From contig CAYLUZ010000002.1 in NCBI GenBank assembly GCA_964387025.1, positions 310,001 through 374,000 of the forward strand: DNA of 64,000 bases, written 5' to 3'. A program made the position numbers and the translations under genes. Position 1 is the first letter of the stretch, and each line of letters opens with the position of its first letter. Below are positions 32,833-40,044 of the stretch, piece after piece. The notes below the pieces were generated by a model, which saw nothing but the letters and a program-made list of their open reading frames with translations, searched no databases and was not told the DNA's origin. Source of the DNA: PNON01 sp964387025. GTDB lineage: Bacteria > Chloroflexota > Anaerolineae > Anaerolineales > Anaerolineaceae.

Positions 32833-34566
32833 CTACATGCCCCATTCATCGTTCAATATCTCGTCGCTGATATCTACCGGTCCTGCATCCCGCAATGCAG
32901 GCAGTCTCACCATCCCGGTCAAAATAGCAGTTAACAGATCTACCCTGTTGGTATCACTTACATTTTTCTTGGTAATTTTGATATTTTCGTTGTTGTCTGT
33001 CACCTCTTTGGCGTTGTAAACGCACCATTTAAGCAGCGGGGATCCATCATGCACGATCTTTCCCTGGGCGACTAACTCCCGGAATAACTTGGTCGGTTCG
33101 CTCAGGGTCCTGACGCCTTGCCGGATTTCCACGCAGACATATCCATCCTTGGTCATTTCATTTGCCAAATGTGTAGCGTTATAAGGGTCGTAACAGATCT
33201 CCAGCACCTTCCACAAATAATCCAATTCGACGTCATGGACATGGGTTTTGATTTCGTCGTAATCTGTCACATCTCCATCGGTGATTTTCACCCAGCCATC
33301 TGCTGCCCAGTCTCGGTATGGAATCAGGTCCGTCTGTTCGTGTCGTACCACTGCCCCTTCTGGAATAAATCCCCTCGCTGTCACTGCCACCCGGCCATCC
33401 TGGAGCGCAAAAATAAATCCGTCGCCAGTGAGATCGATCTTCTTCGATAGGTCGAGACCTACTAGGCATAATGCCCCTTTGGTTAGCTCTGCAAATTCCT
33501 TCGGAGTAACGGCTAACTTGTCCCACTCAGACATAATTTCACCCATATAACTGGCATCGCTGTCATAGATCCACCGATTGAGGATCTTGATTCTGAATGT
33601 CCGTATCTTTGACGGATCCTTGCTAGTGAATGCCTCATCGTGCTGATCTTTGAGTTTTGCCAACCCTTCCGGACTGGCAGCTCTCAGTGGGTTCGCCTTG
33701 ATCCAGTTCGCGGGATCGTGCTCATCATCTCCTGGGTCCAGCTCGCGTATCATGACGAAATATCGTTCGTTTTTAATGTCGCTCGCCGGATCAATGATCT
33801 GTTTGCAGAGCTGATACTCGCGAAAGCATGGAGAATTATTCGCATCCATGCCAGCCGTGGAAATGATCATCATCAGGGCCTGTGAACGGTGACCCCAGGC
33901 GGTCCAGATCAGGTCAAATATTTCACTGGTCTTATGAGCATGGTATTCATCGATGATCGCCCCGGATGGATTTAGACCGTCTTTATTTTGCGTTTCTTTC
34001 GAGAGCGGCATCATCCTTCCGCCCCTGCTGATATGGTTGATCTCTGCTTGTCGGATCTTCAGCCGCTTCTTGATATCCTGGCTCTTGTAGGCCATCCGTT
34101 TAGCGCCATCAAATACGATCCTGGCCTGTTCCCGGTCCACGGCTGCGCAGTAAACTTTGGGTGATTCCTCCCCGTCTCCGCACATTAAGAAAAGTCCGAT
34201 TCCGCTCATCTCAGTACTCTTGCCATTCTTCCTGGCAACCTGGATGTAGGCCTTTTCAAACCTCCGAATTCCCGTTTCCTTTCCCACCCACCCGAAGATG
34301 CAACCTAGGTCAAATTGCTGGAAAGGTAGCAGCTCAATAGATTCCCCGGCTAACTGCCCCTCGGTGTGTCGACAATACTTGAACCAGTCATAGATTCGGT
34401 TGGCCTTCTCCTCATCGAAGATCCATGGAAAAGCAGCATCGTCCCGTCTGGCCAGATCGTCGAGGTGCCTCTGACAGGCCAGCATCTCCATATGGCCAGT
34501 AACCCGGCGTCCTGCCACAACGTCGAGAGCATATTGAGTGCATGGGTGAACGATTGCATTAATCAA
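32833..34566 (-). CDS. Terminase large subunit
   Basis: I chose TTG at 34566, six bases behind GGAG, which overlaps the small terminase stop and gives 577 residues. The start at 34659 would put an unrelated hydrophobic leader on the protein. Signatures: QVARKNGKST (Walker A, near residue 112), AIIDEYHAH (Walker B) and ISTAGMDANN (coupling), as in HK97-type terminases, then a nuclease domain with GLDLSKKIDLTG and a C-terminal KNVSDTNRVDLLTA. It packages DNA into the prohead. Confidence 0.9.
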   Translation of the reverse strand: MINAIVHPCTQYALDVVAGRRVTGHMEMLACQRHLDDLARRDDAAFPWIFDEEKANRIYDWFKYCRHTEGQLAGESIELLPFQQFDLGCIFGWVGKETGIRRFEKAYIQVARKNGKSTEMSGIGLFLMCGDGEESPKVYCAAVDREQARIVFDGAKRMAYKSQDIKKRLKIRQAEINHISRGGRMMPLSKETQNKDGLNPSGAIIDEYHAHKTSEIFDLIWTAWGHRSQALMMIISTAGMDANNSPCFREYQLCKQIIDPASDIKNERYFVMIRELDPGDDEHDPANWIKANPLRAASPEGLAKLKDQHDEAFTSKDPSKIRTFRIKILNRWIYDSDASYMGEIMSEWDKLAVTPKEFAELTKGALCLVGLDLSKKIDLTGDGFIFALQDGRVAVTARGFIPEGAVVRHEQTDLIPYRDWAADGWVKITDGDVTDYDEIKTHVHDVELDYLWKVLEICYDPYNATHLANEMTKDGYVCVEIRQGVRTLSEPTKLFRELVAQGKIVHDGSPLLKWCVYNAKEVTDNNENIKITKKNVSDTNRVDLLTAILTGMVRLPALRDAGPVDISDEILNDEWGM

Positions 34567-35041
34567 ACTGATCTCCAAATTCGTCCTTAGCGATTTCGTC
34601 GGCTCGTTTCTTGACCAACCGAGAACGACCAGAAGGAGTAAAACCAAGCTTTTCAGCATACGACGCTATCAACCTTGCCCAAGACTGCACCGCCTTGATC
34701 TGGTCGTTTCGATCGAACAGCGATTCCTTGTCTCCTACGAAGCCGCGCTTGAGTTTGTTGCTCTCTGCTTGGTACTGTGTTACTGCATCGCAGTACACCG
34801 CCAGCATCTCCGCATCCAGGTTGTCCAGCAGCTCCAGTCCCATTGCCTGCTTCTTGATCTTTTTCCAAACAATCAGCGCCTCTTCCGAAAGCCACACCGG
34901 AGCTACTAATCTGACTCGCGTTTTCCGATTGGTCATCTCCTGTGCTTTTTTTCGCGATTCCACCTCGGTTGCGGTGTAGTGTTTCCCACCACCCTTCCGG
35001 CCGACTTCCATCAAATTTGCTGACTGCGTTTTGGTTGGCAT
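34559..35041 (-). CDS. Terminase small subunit (P27-like)
   Basis: This 160-residue protein has LSEEALIVWKKIKKQA, a helical core (YCDAVTQYQAESNKL) and the typical C-terminal SWARLIASYAEKLGFTPSGRSRL of P27-family small terminases. It recognises DNA for packaging. Its stop overlaps the large subunit start, with which it forms the packaging motor. An N-terminal GRKGGGKHYTA segment is basic. Confidence 0.8.
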   Translation of the reverse strand: MPTKTQSANLMEVGRKGGGKHYTATEVESRKKAQEMTNRKTRVRLVAPVWLSEEALIVWKKIKKQAMGLELLDNLDAEMLAVYCDAVTQYQAESNKLKRGFVGDKESLFDRNDQIKAVQSWARLIASYAEKLGFTPSGRSRLVKKRADEIAKDEFGDQFD

Positions 35042-35081
35042 ACATATTAATTCCAGTTTCGATCGGGGACATTTTCACGCA

Positions 35082-35462
35082 TCAAGGAAACACGCGGTTT
35101 AGTTTCGAATTCTCTATAACTTTTTTGCCACCCCTCCCGTTGATTTCATACGCCGTGTACTTGGAGTGGTGTCGATGGCATAGGCTCTCGAATGGACCTG
35201 CCCAAAACTTGACCTCATCTCCCATGTGTGGATCCTTGTGATGTACGTCCGTTGCTTTCGTGTATCTGCCTGCCTTCAAACAGTCCGCGCACCAGGGTTG
35301 ATCATCCAACTGCTGCCGTCTTCCTTCCTTCCAGCGCTTGGAGTTGTACAGCTTCTGCACATTGACTGGTTTGGCAACAGCGTGGAGCGCGCATCGGCTG
35401 CCCTTGCTTACTAACTCAGGGCAGCCTGGGTATGAACATGGACGCGCGGATCGATACGGCAT
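35082..35462 (-). CDS. HNH endonuclease
   Basis: I chose the ATG at 35462 (five bases from the preceding gene, AAGG nearby), giving 126 residues. It has an N-terminal Cys-rich segment (CSYPGCPELVSKGSRCALH), CADC, VHHKDPH and LCHRHHSKYT: an HNH nuclease with zinc-binding Cys pairs. HNH proteins next to the terminase assist cos-site cleavage in HK97-like phages, which fits here. Confidence 0.85.
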   Translation of the reverse strand: MPYRSARPCSYPGCPELVSKGSRCALHAVAKPVNVQKLYNSKRWKEGRRQQLDDQPWCADCLKAGRYTKATDVHHKDPHMGDEVKFWAGPFESLCHRHHSKYTAYEINGRGGKKVIENSKLNRVFP

Positions 35463-35464
35463 CC

Positions 35465-35695
35465 TTACCTGCCAAAGATCAAGCTCATGACATACGTGAT
35501 CACAGCCAGTGTGATTGCTCCTGCAATGAATGTCATGATCTTGTTGTAAACAACTTGCTTGGTGACCAAAGTCTTGATCACATCGAACTGTTTGACCAAT
35601 CCAACTTCCGGGCAATCTTCTGGACCAAACAATACCTGGTGGTGCTCAGCCACCCTTCCTTGAAGTACATCAACACGGCCGGGAAGATCTTCCAT
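35465..35695 (-). CDS. Single-pass membrane protein, holin/spanin-like candidate
   Basis: This 76-residue protein has a polar N-terminus and a C-terminal transmembrane helix (MTFIAGAITLAVITYVMSLIF), as in XhlA- or holin-type accessory proteins. AAGGGG precedes the ATG. It follows the membrane protein at 35700 and precedes the HNH gene. A lysis role is a guess from topology; the endolysin is 16 kb away at the other end of the operon. Confidence 0.55.
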   Translation of the reverse strand: MEDLPGRVDVLQGRVAEHHQVLFGPEDCPEVGLVKQFDVIKTLVTKQVVYNKIMTFIAGAITLAVITYVMSLIFGR

Positions 35696-35699
35696 TGGA

Positions 35700-36185
35700 T
35701 TACCCCTTCGTGGTCAGGCTGAAGCTCTTGCCAATGAATGGCACACCGGCCAGGCTTTGATGAGTTTGCCTGCTGGTGATGATCATCAGCACATATCCAC
35801 TTACAACCAACAGCACACTCGCAATTATTCCAGCCTGAGCATCGATTATCTCTATCGCCAACATTGGTTTGAATATCTTGAATGCGATCAGTGCCACCAT
35901 CCCGAGAAGATTCAATCCAGCGGACCATTTCGGTGCAACCCCATCCTGTAGCCAACCGGCTGATTTCCCGATATCGATTAGCATGGCGATCAAAGCAGCT
36001 ACTCCTACCAGAGACGGCCACTGCACCAGGACCAGGTTCACGATCCAAGACCATAGGTTGGGTGGGATCTCTGGCGCCTGACCTCCTGATGCAGCGGCCG
36101 GTATTGCAGATATAAATAAAAGTATTCCTACTAAAATAATTACAGAAAAGAAATGCTTCATGAACTTCCCGAATAAACTTTTCAT
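35700..36185 (-). CDS. Multi-pass membrane protein, holin-like candidate
   Basis: This 161-residue protein starts with AAGGAGG before the ATG and has a signal-like N-terminal segment (FFSVIILVGILLFISAIPAAA) with a possible cleavage site, then three further hydrophobic segments (VGVAALIAMLIDI, LNLLGMVALIAFKIF, IIASVLLVVSGYVLMII). It is the first gene of the late operon, just after the terminator at 36224. It could be a holin or an envelope protein; I cannot decide. Confidence 0.5.
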   Translation of the reverse strand: MKSLFGKFMKHFFSVIILVGILLFISAIPAAASGGQAPEIPPNLWSWIVNLVLVQWPSLVGVAALIAMLIDIGKSAGWLQDGVAPKWSAGLNLLGMVALIAFKIFKPMLAIEIIDAQAGIIASVLLVVSGYVLMIITSRQTHQSLAGVPFIGKSFSLTTKG

Positions 36186-36223
36186 TCTTCCTCCTTATGA
36201 TTAATCGCTTCAAACCGAAATTA

Positions 36224-36268
36224 AACAAAAAAACCGACACGTCGCCCAAACCTTGGGTTACGTGCCGG
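36224..36268 (-). terminator. Rho-independent terminator between early and late operons
   Basis: On the minus strand CCGGCACGTAACCCAA...TTGGGCGACGTGTCGG forms a long hairpin (two blocks CCGnCACGT/ACGTGnCGG and CCCAA/TTGGG) followed by TTTTTTTGTTT. It stops transcripts leaving the early operon before the late operon at 36185. Confidence 0.8.
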
Positions 36269-36296
36269 CCACAATCCCGACTTATGTGTATTCAGT

Positions 36297-36325
36297 TGTC
36301 AAATAGATTATATACTATATGTCAA
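36297..36325 (-). promoter_or_regulatory. AT-rich promoter-like segment upstream of the terminator
   Basis: On the minus strand TTGACA, a TATAAT seven bases on, and a second TTGACA four bases further lie within 29 bp. No pair has ideal 17-bp spacing for a sigma-70 promoter. Direct TTGACA repeats flanking a TATAAT may be an operator-promoter for the late operon; transcripts from it would have to pass the terminator. Confidence 0.3.
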
Positions 36326-36416
36326 GTAGTCACTTTCTTTGTATTTTTCTTTTATCTATCCAACTTTCTTGTTGGTTACCTCTCTTAATTCAATTCTACA
36401 GAGGAAAAAAGGTTTT

Positions 36417-36635
36417 TTAACTTTTCTTTCCTGCTCTCCGAATCATCTTTTGCAGCATTTTATCATTTATCGACCAGTGGACTTCCTCCCCACATTCAAT
36501 GCAGAACCCGTGGGCATAACGCAAGATCACCCCCCTGATCAGGACCAACTCTATATTCTCGATTGAGATCAGATCCCCTATCTCGCCCTTGCAATTTGTA
36601 CAGGTCAGTTTACTACCTCTCCTCAGCTCATCCAT
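36417..36635 (-). CDS. Small zinc-ribbon protein (early operon)
   Basis: This 72-residue protein has two Cys pairs, CTNC and CIEC, about 30 residues apart, so it probably binds zinc. Basic residues at both ends (ELRRGSKL, MIRRAGKKS) would suit nucleic-acid binding. It overlaps the preceding gene's stop by 8 bp. The function is unknown. Confidence 0.6.
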   Translation of the reverse strand: MDELRRGSKLTCTNCKGEIGDLISIENIELVLIRGVILRYAHGFCIECGEEVHWSINDKMLQKMIRRAGKKS

Positions 36636-36855
36636 TGTTATCTGCCTTAGCTTTTTCGCCCTGTTCTTCTGCTTCTAATTTCACCAGCATTCGAGCCAGA
36701 GTTCTATAAGCTTCCCGTGTTCTCATATCTTGGGAAGGATCGCTCTCCACCTCATACCCGGTGATGAGAAAGGTGTACTTTCGTGGTTTGTTCTTTCTCT
36801 GCTTAACTCCATCTACCGCTGGGGGGAGGGTTGGGGTGGGGGAAGATATGCTCAT
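36628..36855 (-). CDS. Small basic phage protein
   Basis: I chose the ATG at 36855 (overlapping the previous stop as ATGA, GAGG upstream), giving 75 residues. The N-terminal PTPTLPP stretch is encoded by a piece of the same CCCCACCCCAACCCTCCCC sequence that forms part of the late-operon hairpins, so a repeat fragment has been absorbed into a reading frame. The rest has RKNKPRKYTFLITGYEV and a helix. No family is recognised. Confidence 0.45.
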   Translation of the reverse strand: MSISSPTPTLPPAVDGVKQRKNKPRKYTFLITGYEVESDPSQDMRTREAYRTLARMLVKLEAEEQGEKAKADNNG

Positions 36856-37064
36856 TTTGACCTCACACTTTTCAAGTCTGCCGGCTGGTATATGTACAAC
36901 GTGGAAAGTATCCCTTTTGGAGTGATACACTCCCCGCCACTGATTCCGGTCATTTTATTACACATATGTCTGACCAACACCATCCCACCTTCGTAATAAC
37001 CCTGCACTACCCCAAAGCCATTCGGAGTATTAACTTCCTGTCCACTGATAAATTCAGCTCTCAT
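36852..37064 (-). CDS. Small phage protein
   Basis: This 70-residue protein (FISGQEVNTPNGFGVVQGYYEGGMVLVRH) looks like a small beta-barrel, SH3- or KOW-like. It overlaps both neighbours by ATGA, so it is translated in a coupled chain. The function is unknown. Confidence 0.5.
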   Translation of the reverse strand: MRAEFISGQEVNTPNGFGVVQGYYEGGMVLVRHMCNKMTGISGGECITPKGILSTLYIYQPADLKSVRSK

Positions 37065-37573
37065 ACCGGTTCTCCAAGTTCGAGTAATTTCTCAAGTTTT
37101 TGTTTATCCACCTGGTCCTGCTGGTCAATTACTACATCCAGCTCATCGATAGCCTGGGTGTATTCCAGCTCCCGTCCCACCGACTGTAAATAGGCGATGT
37201 TCGCTGCATAAGTCATATTCACCGCCTCTTTGGCAACCTTAAGTGTTCCTTTGGTAACCCTAATTTTTTTCTCCAGCGGCACCGGTCGTGTTTTGGGAGT
37301 GTGGTTCGTACACCGTTTGGTCACATGCACCGTCCCGCATTTTTTACAGACTGGTGCCAGTTCAAATACTTGCAAGCCAAGGATCTCCCGGATCAGTGGA
37401 TCCTTCGGTTCGTAAACTATTTCAGCCGCGGTATTTTGGGAAAGCCGGATGAGTGTTCTATCAGTCAATTTATTAAATTCTGGCAGTTTAACAATCTTCC
37501 GGAAAGATAGCTCCTTATGCAGATCACGGATCCGTTGACCAATAAGTGCCAGTTGTTCAGCTGCTGTTTTCAT
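37061..37573 (-). CDS. Phage early protein with zinc ribbon
   Basis: I chose the ATG at 37573, overlapping the previous stop (ATGA) with GGAGGCAAT upstream; it gives 170 residues. An N-terminal helix is followed by a CKKCGTVHVTKRC zinc-binding segment near residue 85 and a long C-terminal helical part. It is translationally coupled to the initiator-like protein upstream, so a role in replication or its control is plausible. I recognise no family. Confidence 0.55.
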   Translation of the reverse strand: MKTAAEQLALIGQRIRDLHKELSFRKIVKLPEFNKLTDRTLIRLSQNTAAEIVYEPKDPLIREILGLQVFELAPVCKKCGTVHVTKRCTNHTPKTRPVPLEKKIRVTKGTLKVAKEAVNMTYAANIAYLQSVGRELEYTQAIDELDVVIDQQDQVDKQKLEKLLELGEPV

Positions 37574-38355
37574 ATTGCCTCCACCTCTGCTGCTTCTCCT
37601 TGTAGCAAAAGGATCTCTGAAACCTTCCCTCCTGTACATCCTGCAATGATCCGGTTGATTGTCGTTTTTAGGCGCGTGTCGATCCAACTCCTGGCAAATT
37701 CATTTGGAACAATGATCGTCAAAATAATTTCATCATCAATTTTCGTGTATCCGGCAGTCCTGCTATTTTTCACCCAGGTATCAAAAGAAGATCTCGACAT
37801 ATCCAGTTTTAATTGACCATATGCCGCGGACCATAAATTTTTAGCTGTCCATGTTCCTGATTGGATATCGGGGATGGTTTGAAAGAATTCTAAATTTTTT
37901 GAAAAATTTGAATCTATTGTTAATTGATGGTTAAGTTCTTGGTTAATTAAAGGTTCGGGTGACATAGCTGTGTCACCACCCCGACGACAAAGCTGTGTCA
38001 CCCCTGGGGTGTCATAGGTGTCACCTTCCGGTGACATATCAGGGATTTCTACCTCTTTTTCAATGGGTGACAATTTGTCACCCCTGTAAGCAGCCAGTGC
38101 TTCAGAACTCAGGTGATAACTAATTGTTCCCCTGGCAGTTTTCCCAACCGGTTTGATGATCCCGTTATCCACCAGGTCATGTATGATCCTTTGTGCTGTC
38201 CTCGAGCTTACCGTTGTCCGATAAGCAGTTGTTTCTACCCCCGGGAAGATGTTGTCCCCGTTGTCATTTCCACAATCCGCCAGGAAAAGGCAGAGCAGCT
38301 TATGATTGCCAGCCAGCCGGCTGTCCCACACCTTCGACATCATCTTGATGCTCAT
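37570..38355 (-). CDS. Replication initiator-like: winged helix plus DnaA domain-I-like C-terminus
   Basis: This 261-residue protein begins with VWDSRLAGNHKLLCLFLADCGND, a pattern found in phage replication proteins with an N-terminal winged helix (SSRTAQRIIHDLVDNGIIKPV). A polar linker follows. The C-terminal 90 residues (LWSAAYGQLKLDMSRSSFDTW, IVPNEFARSWIDTRLKTTI) match the N-terminal domain of DnaA, which binds DnaB and other partners. The joined design suggests the N-terminal domain binds the phage origin and the C-terminal domain recruits host helicase. No phage helicase or primase gene is in the early operon. Confidence 0.7.
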   Translation of the reverse strand: MSIKMMSKVWDSRLAGNHKLLCLFLADCGNDNGDNIFPGVETTAYRTTVSSRTAQRIIHDLVDNGIIKPVGKTARGTISYHLSSEALAAYRGDKLSPIEKEVEIPDMSPEGDTYDTPGVTQLCRRGGDTAMSPEPLINQELNHQLTIDSNFSKNLEFFQTIPDIQSGTWTAKNLWSAAYGQLKLDMSRSSFDTWVKNSRTAGYTKIDDEIILTIIVPNEFARSWIDTRLKTTINRIIAGCTGGKVSEILLLQGEAAEVEAI

Positions 38356-38480
38356 TCCTCCCCTCCGCTTTTCCCAATTTCTCGTAAGTGAGGGTCAATT
38401 ACCTTTTTCAATGGATCAATTTGGAAATAGTCTGGGGACTTAATGTTCAACAATGTGCGTTTCCGGTTGTTTTTGTTCAT
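38352..38480 (-). CDS. Small basic phage protein
   Basis: An ATG at 38480 behind GAGGAATA encodes 42 residues (MNKNNRKRTLLNIKSPDYFQ at the start, EIGKSGGEE at the end). Its TGA overlaps the initiator gene start (ATGA). The tight coupling and good ribosome-binding site support a real gene. It is basic at the N-terminus. The function is unknown. Confidence 0.6.
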   Translation of the reverse strand: MNKNNRKRTLLNIKSPDYFQIDPLKKVIDPHLREIGKSGGEE

Positions 38481-38539
38481 TATTCCTCATGGTCAAATTT
38501 AAGTATCCCAACTCTATGTCACTTGCCCCACTTTGCCAC

Positions 38540-38556
38540 TGCGCAGGTTCTGCGCA
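38540..38556. repeat. Hairpin upstream of the initiator operon part
   Basis: TGCGCAG-GTT-CTGCGCA is a perfect 7-bp inverted repeat in the only sizeable gap of the early operon (38481-38630), followed on the minus strand by GGCAAAGTGGGGCAAG. No T-run follows, so it is not a typical terminator. It may be a site for the initiator or a replication origin element; this is a guess. Confidence 0.4.
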
Positions 38557-38630
38557 CCCCGCTTATAAGAATTTAGGGGGTATCCATCACAATCTGTCTT
38601 TTTCAGGGTTCTTTGATGAGATTTTTTCCT

Positions 38631-38951
38631 TTATTCTTTCATGAAAATTTTTGCGTCTTTGATCGCATCCATGCTGTCGCATAAGTGCATCAGTGTCCGG
38701 GCTATATTCCGCAAGATATCTCCTGAGTTCATGGTGGGATTATTCACAATTTCCACCAGGTCCCGCCGTGCATTTGCCAGATCCATAACTGCCTGGTCTA
38801 TTTTTTGGCCGGCTTTATAACTGCCACGCTTTTGCCTGATCTCTTCTGTCTCTTCTTCCGAAATGAATGGACAAGGTCGGCTCGGGGTTTCACAAGAATT
38901 TCGAACAGATTTCGGCTCAATTTCGGTTAAATTTCCTGGTAAATTGGTCAT
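38631..38951 (-). CDS. Phage early helical protein
   Basis: This 106-residue protein is charged and helical (EEETEEIRQKRGSYKAGQKI, DLANARRDLVEIVNN). It overlaps the previous gene by ATGA. Its C-terminal part ends MDAIKDAKIFMKE. No family is recognised. Element 1 also has a small early gene at its left edge, but the two do not obviously match. Confidence 0.5.
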   Translation of the reverse strand: MTNLPGNLTEIEPKSVRNSCETPSRPCPFISEEETEEIRQKRGSYKAGQKIDQAVMDLANARRDLVEIVNNPTMNSGDILRNIARTLMHLCDSMDAIKDAKIFMKE

Positions 38952-39211
38952 GCTGCCTCCACAAGTGCTATTTTGAATGCATCTAATATTTCACCTGGCG
39001 TTTTCCGAACTGTATTTAAGATCGCCATCAGATCTACCTGAGGGAGCTCATGCACCGGACATTTCACTTCCAACATATCCGAGAACGAATATTCAGCCAT
39101 CGTCCACCAATCTTCGCCCACCACACACCAGTGCTCTTTGCCACGGAATGCAGCGATCGCTGTCTCAAGGTTTACTTCATAATGATTCAGGTAAACAACT
39201 TTTCCGATCAT
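38948..39211 (-). CDS. First gene of element 2 early operon
   Basis: This 87-residue protein (MIGKVVYLNHYEVNLETAIA...) is divergent from the repressor at 39331, 119 bp away. It has a strand-rich N-terminus and a helical C-terminus with WWTMAEYSFSDML. Its position matches the ribbon-helix-helix-like gene of element 1, but the sequences differ. It may be an anti-repressor, Cro-like or excision protein; I cannot decide. Confidence 0.5.
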   Translation of the reverse strand: MIGKVVYLNHYEVNLETAIAAFRGKEHWCVVGEDWWTMAEYSFSDMLEVKCPVHELPQVDLMAILNTVRKTPGEILDAFKIALVEAA

Positions 39212-39309
39212 CTGGTATCTCCTGTTGTATTTATCAACTATGGTTGTCTTTCAGAATAACAGTTTAGCAACTGCGGTTGCGGATGTCAATAGGTATTAAT
39301 GTGAATTTC

Positions 39310-39330
39310 TATAATTTGTCTATAATCAAC
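39310..39330 (+). promoter_or_regulatory. Two overlapping TATAAT boxes before the element 2 repressor
   Basis: TATAAT at 39310-39315 and again at 39321-39326 precede the ATG at 39331 by 15 and 4 bases. No ribosome-binding site fits, so the message may be leaderless or nearly so. Confidence 0.45.
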
Positions 39331-39720
39331 ATGATGGAATTTTCAGACTGGATCACCAAGAAATTTTTAGAATGGCGCGGGGACCGCTTCGGTCAATCCG
39401 CATCGATAGCAGAGTTTGCAAAATTGTTCTCTGCCTCACATCAACTCGTTTCAGAGTGGATGAAGAAAAGTGGTAAAGTCCCAACTAGTGTCAAATATAT
39501 AACTGCCCTGGTAAATGTTTACGGTGAAGAAGTTTATGGTGTTTTAGGCTTGCCCCGGCCCGATTTATCTCCCGTCAATGCCAGGCTGTTATTGGAGGCT
39601 TCCAGGGACCTCAGCCGCTCTGTAAAAGACACTGGCATTGATATCAATTCAGCAGCATTTGAGAAGCTGGCCATAGAGATATTCTCCAGGCATGGAATCA
39701 AATTAGAAAGAACTGATTGA
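39331..39720 (+). CDS. HTH repressor-like regulator, element 2
   Basis: From ATG 39331 this is 129 residues (39334 is an alternative). The N-terminal part has an HTH-like segment (ASIAEFAKLFSASHQLVSEW) that differs from the element 1 protein, while the C-terminal half (LGLPRPDLSPVNARLLLEAS to LERTD) is nearly identical to it at protein and DNA level. The genes around it are arranged exactly as in element 1. Likely the lysogeny or integrase regulator of element 2. Confidence 0.65.
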   Translation: MMEFSDWITKKFLEWRGDRFGQSASIAEFAKLFSASHQLVSEWMKKSGKVPTSVKYITALVNVYGEEVYGVLGLPRPDLSPVNARLLLEASRDLSRSVKDTGIDINSAAFEKLAIEIFSRHGIKLERTD

Positions 39721-39802
39721 CCGTCAGGGAAAGTTAATTTATATCTCATGATATAATAATAGCACATGCGTTCTATGAGTCAAGCTGTCATTAATGACAG
39801 GT
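39721..39802 (+). promoter_or_regulatory. Conserved regulatory segment with operator C (39783-39802)
   Basis: This segment aligns without gaps to 811-892. It contains TATAAT (39752-39757) and operator C, in which CTGTCATTAATGACAG (39785-39800) is a perfect 16-bp palindrome. Confidence 0.65.
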
Positions 39803-39815
39803 AATGGGAAAAATT

Positions 39816-39980
39816 ATGGAAATAATAAGCTTTATATTAATTATTATTGGTGCTATTTTATATTTCTTTGCCCGTTCCCGAAAAAATATAAATTGGTTAT
39901 CCTTTGGTATTTTTATCTTTGGTATAGGAACTGGAATGCTGATATACTCGTTCTACCTTCTCACTTTATTTGGTCACTAG
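39816..39980 (+). CDS. Two-helix small membrane protein
   Basis: An ATG at 39816 behind GGGAAAAATT opens a 54-residue frame with two hydrophobic helices (MEIISFILIIIGAILYFFA and SFGIFIFGIGTGMLIYSFYLL) linked by RSRKNIN. It stands between operators C and D, as the small membrane genes of element 1 do between A and B. The function is unknown. Confidence 0.6.
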   Translation: MEIISFILIIIGAILYFFARSRKNINWLSFGIFIFGIGTGMLIYSFYLLTLFGH

Positions 39981-39988
39981 ATTCTTCC

Positions 39989-40008
39989 ACCTGTAATTAA
40001 TGACAGGT
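39989..40008. promoter_or_regulatory. Operator D in front of recombinase 2
   Basis: ACCTGTAATTAATGACAGGT is an inverted repeat (ACCTGT/ACAGGT). It ends 21 bp before TATAAT 40030-40035, which is 9 bases from the recombinase ATG. The geometry equals that of operator B, and the site would overlap the -35 region. Confidence 0.7.
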
Positions 40009-40044
40009 TGTATTATCCAACCAACAACTTATAATTAAAACCCC

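Noticed and set aside
34567..34659. Upstream ATG start of the terminase large subunit
   Set aside because: It would add a hydrophobic leader overlapping the small subunit gene; the TTG at 34566 has GGAG six bases upstream.
38540..38556. Terminator of the first early genes
   Set aside because: The hairpin is strong, but no T-run follows on the minus strand, and the next small gene begins shortly after; kept only as a repeat.
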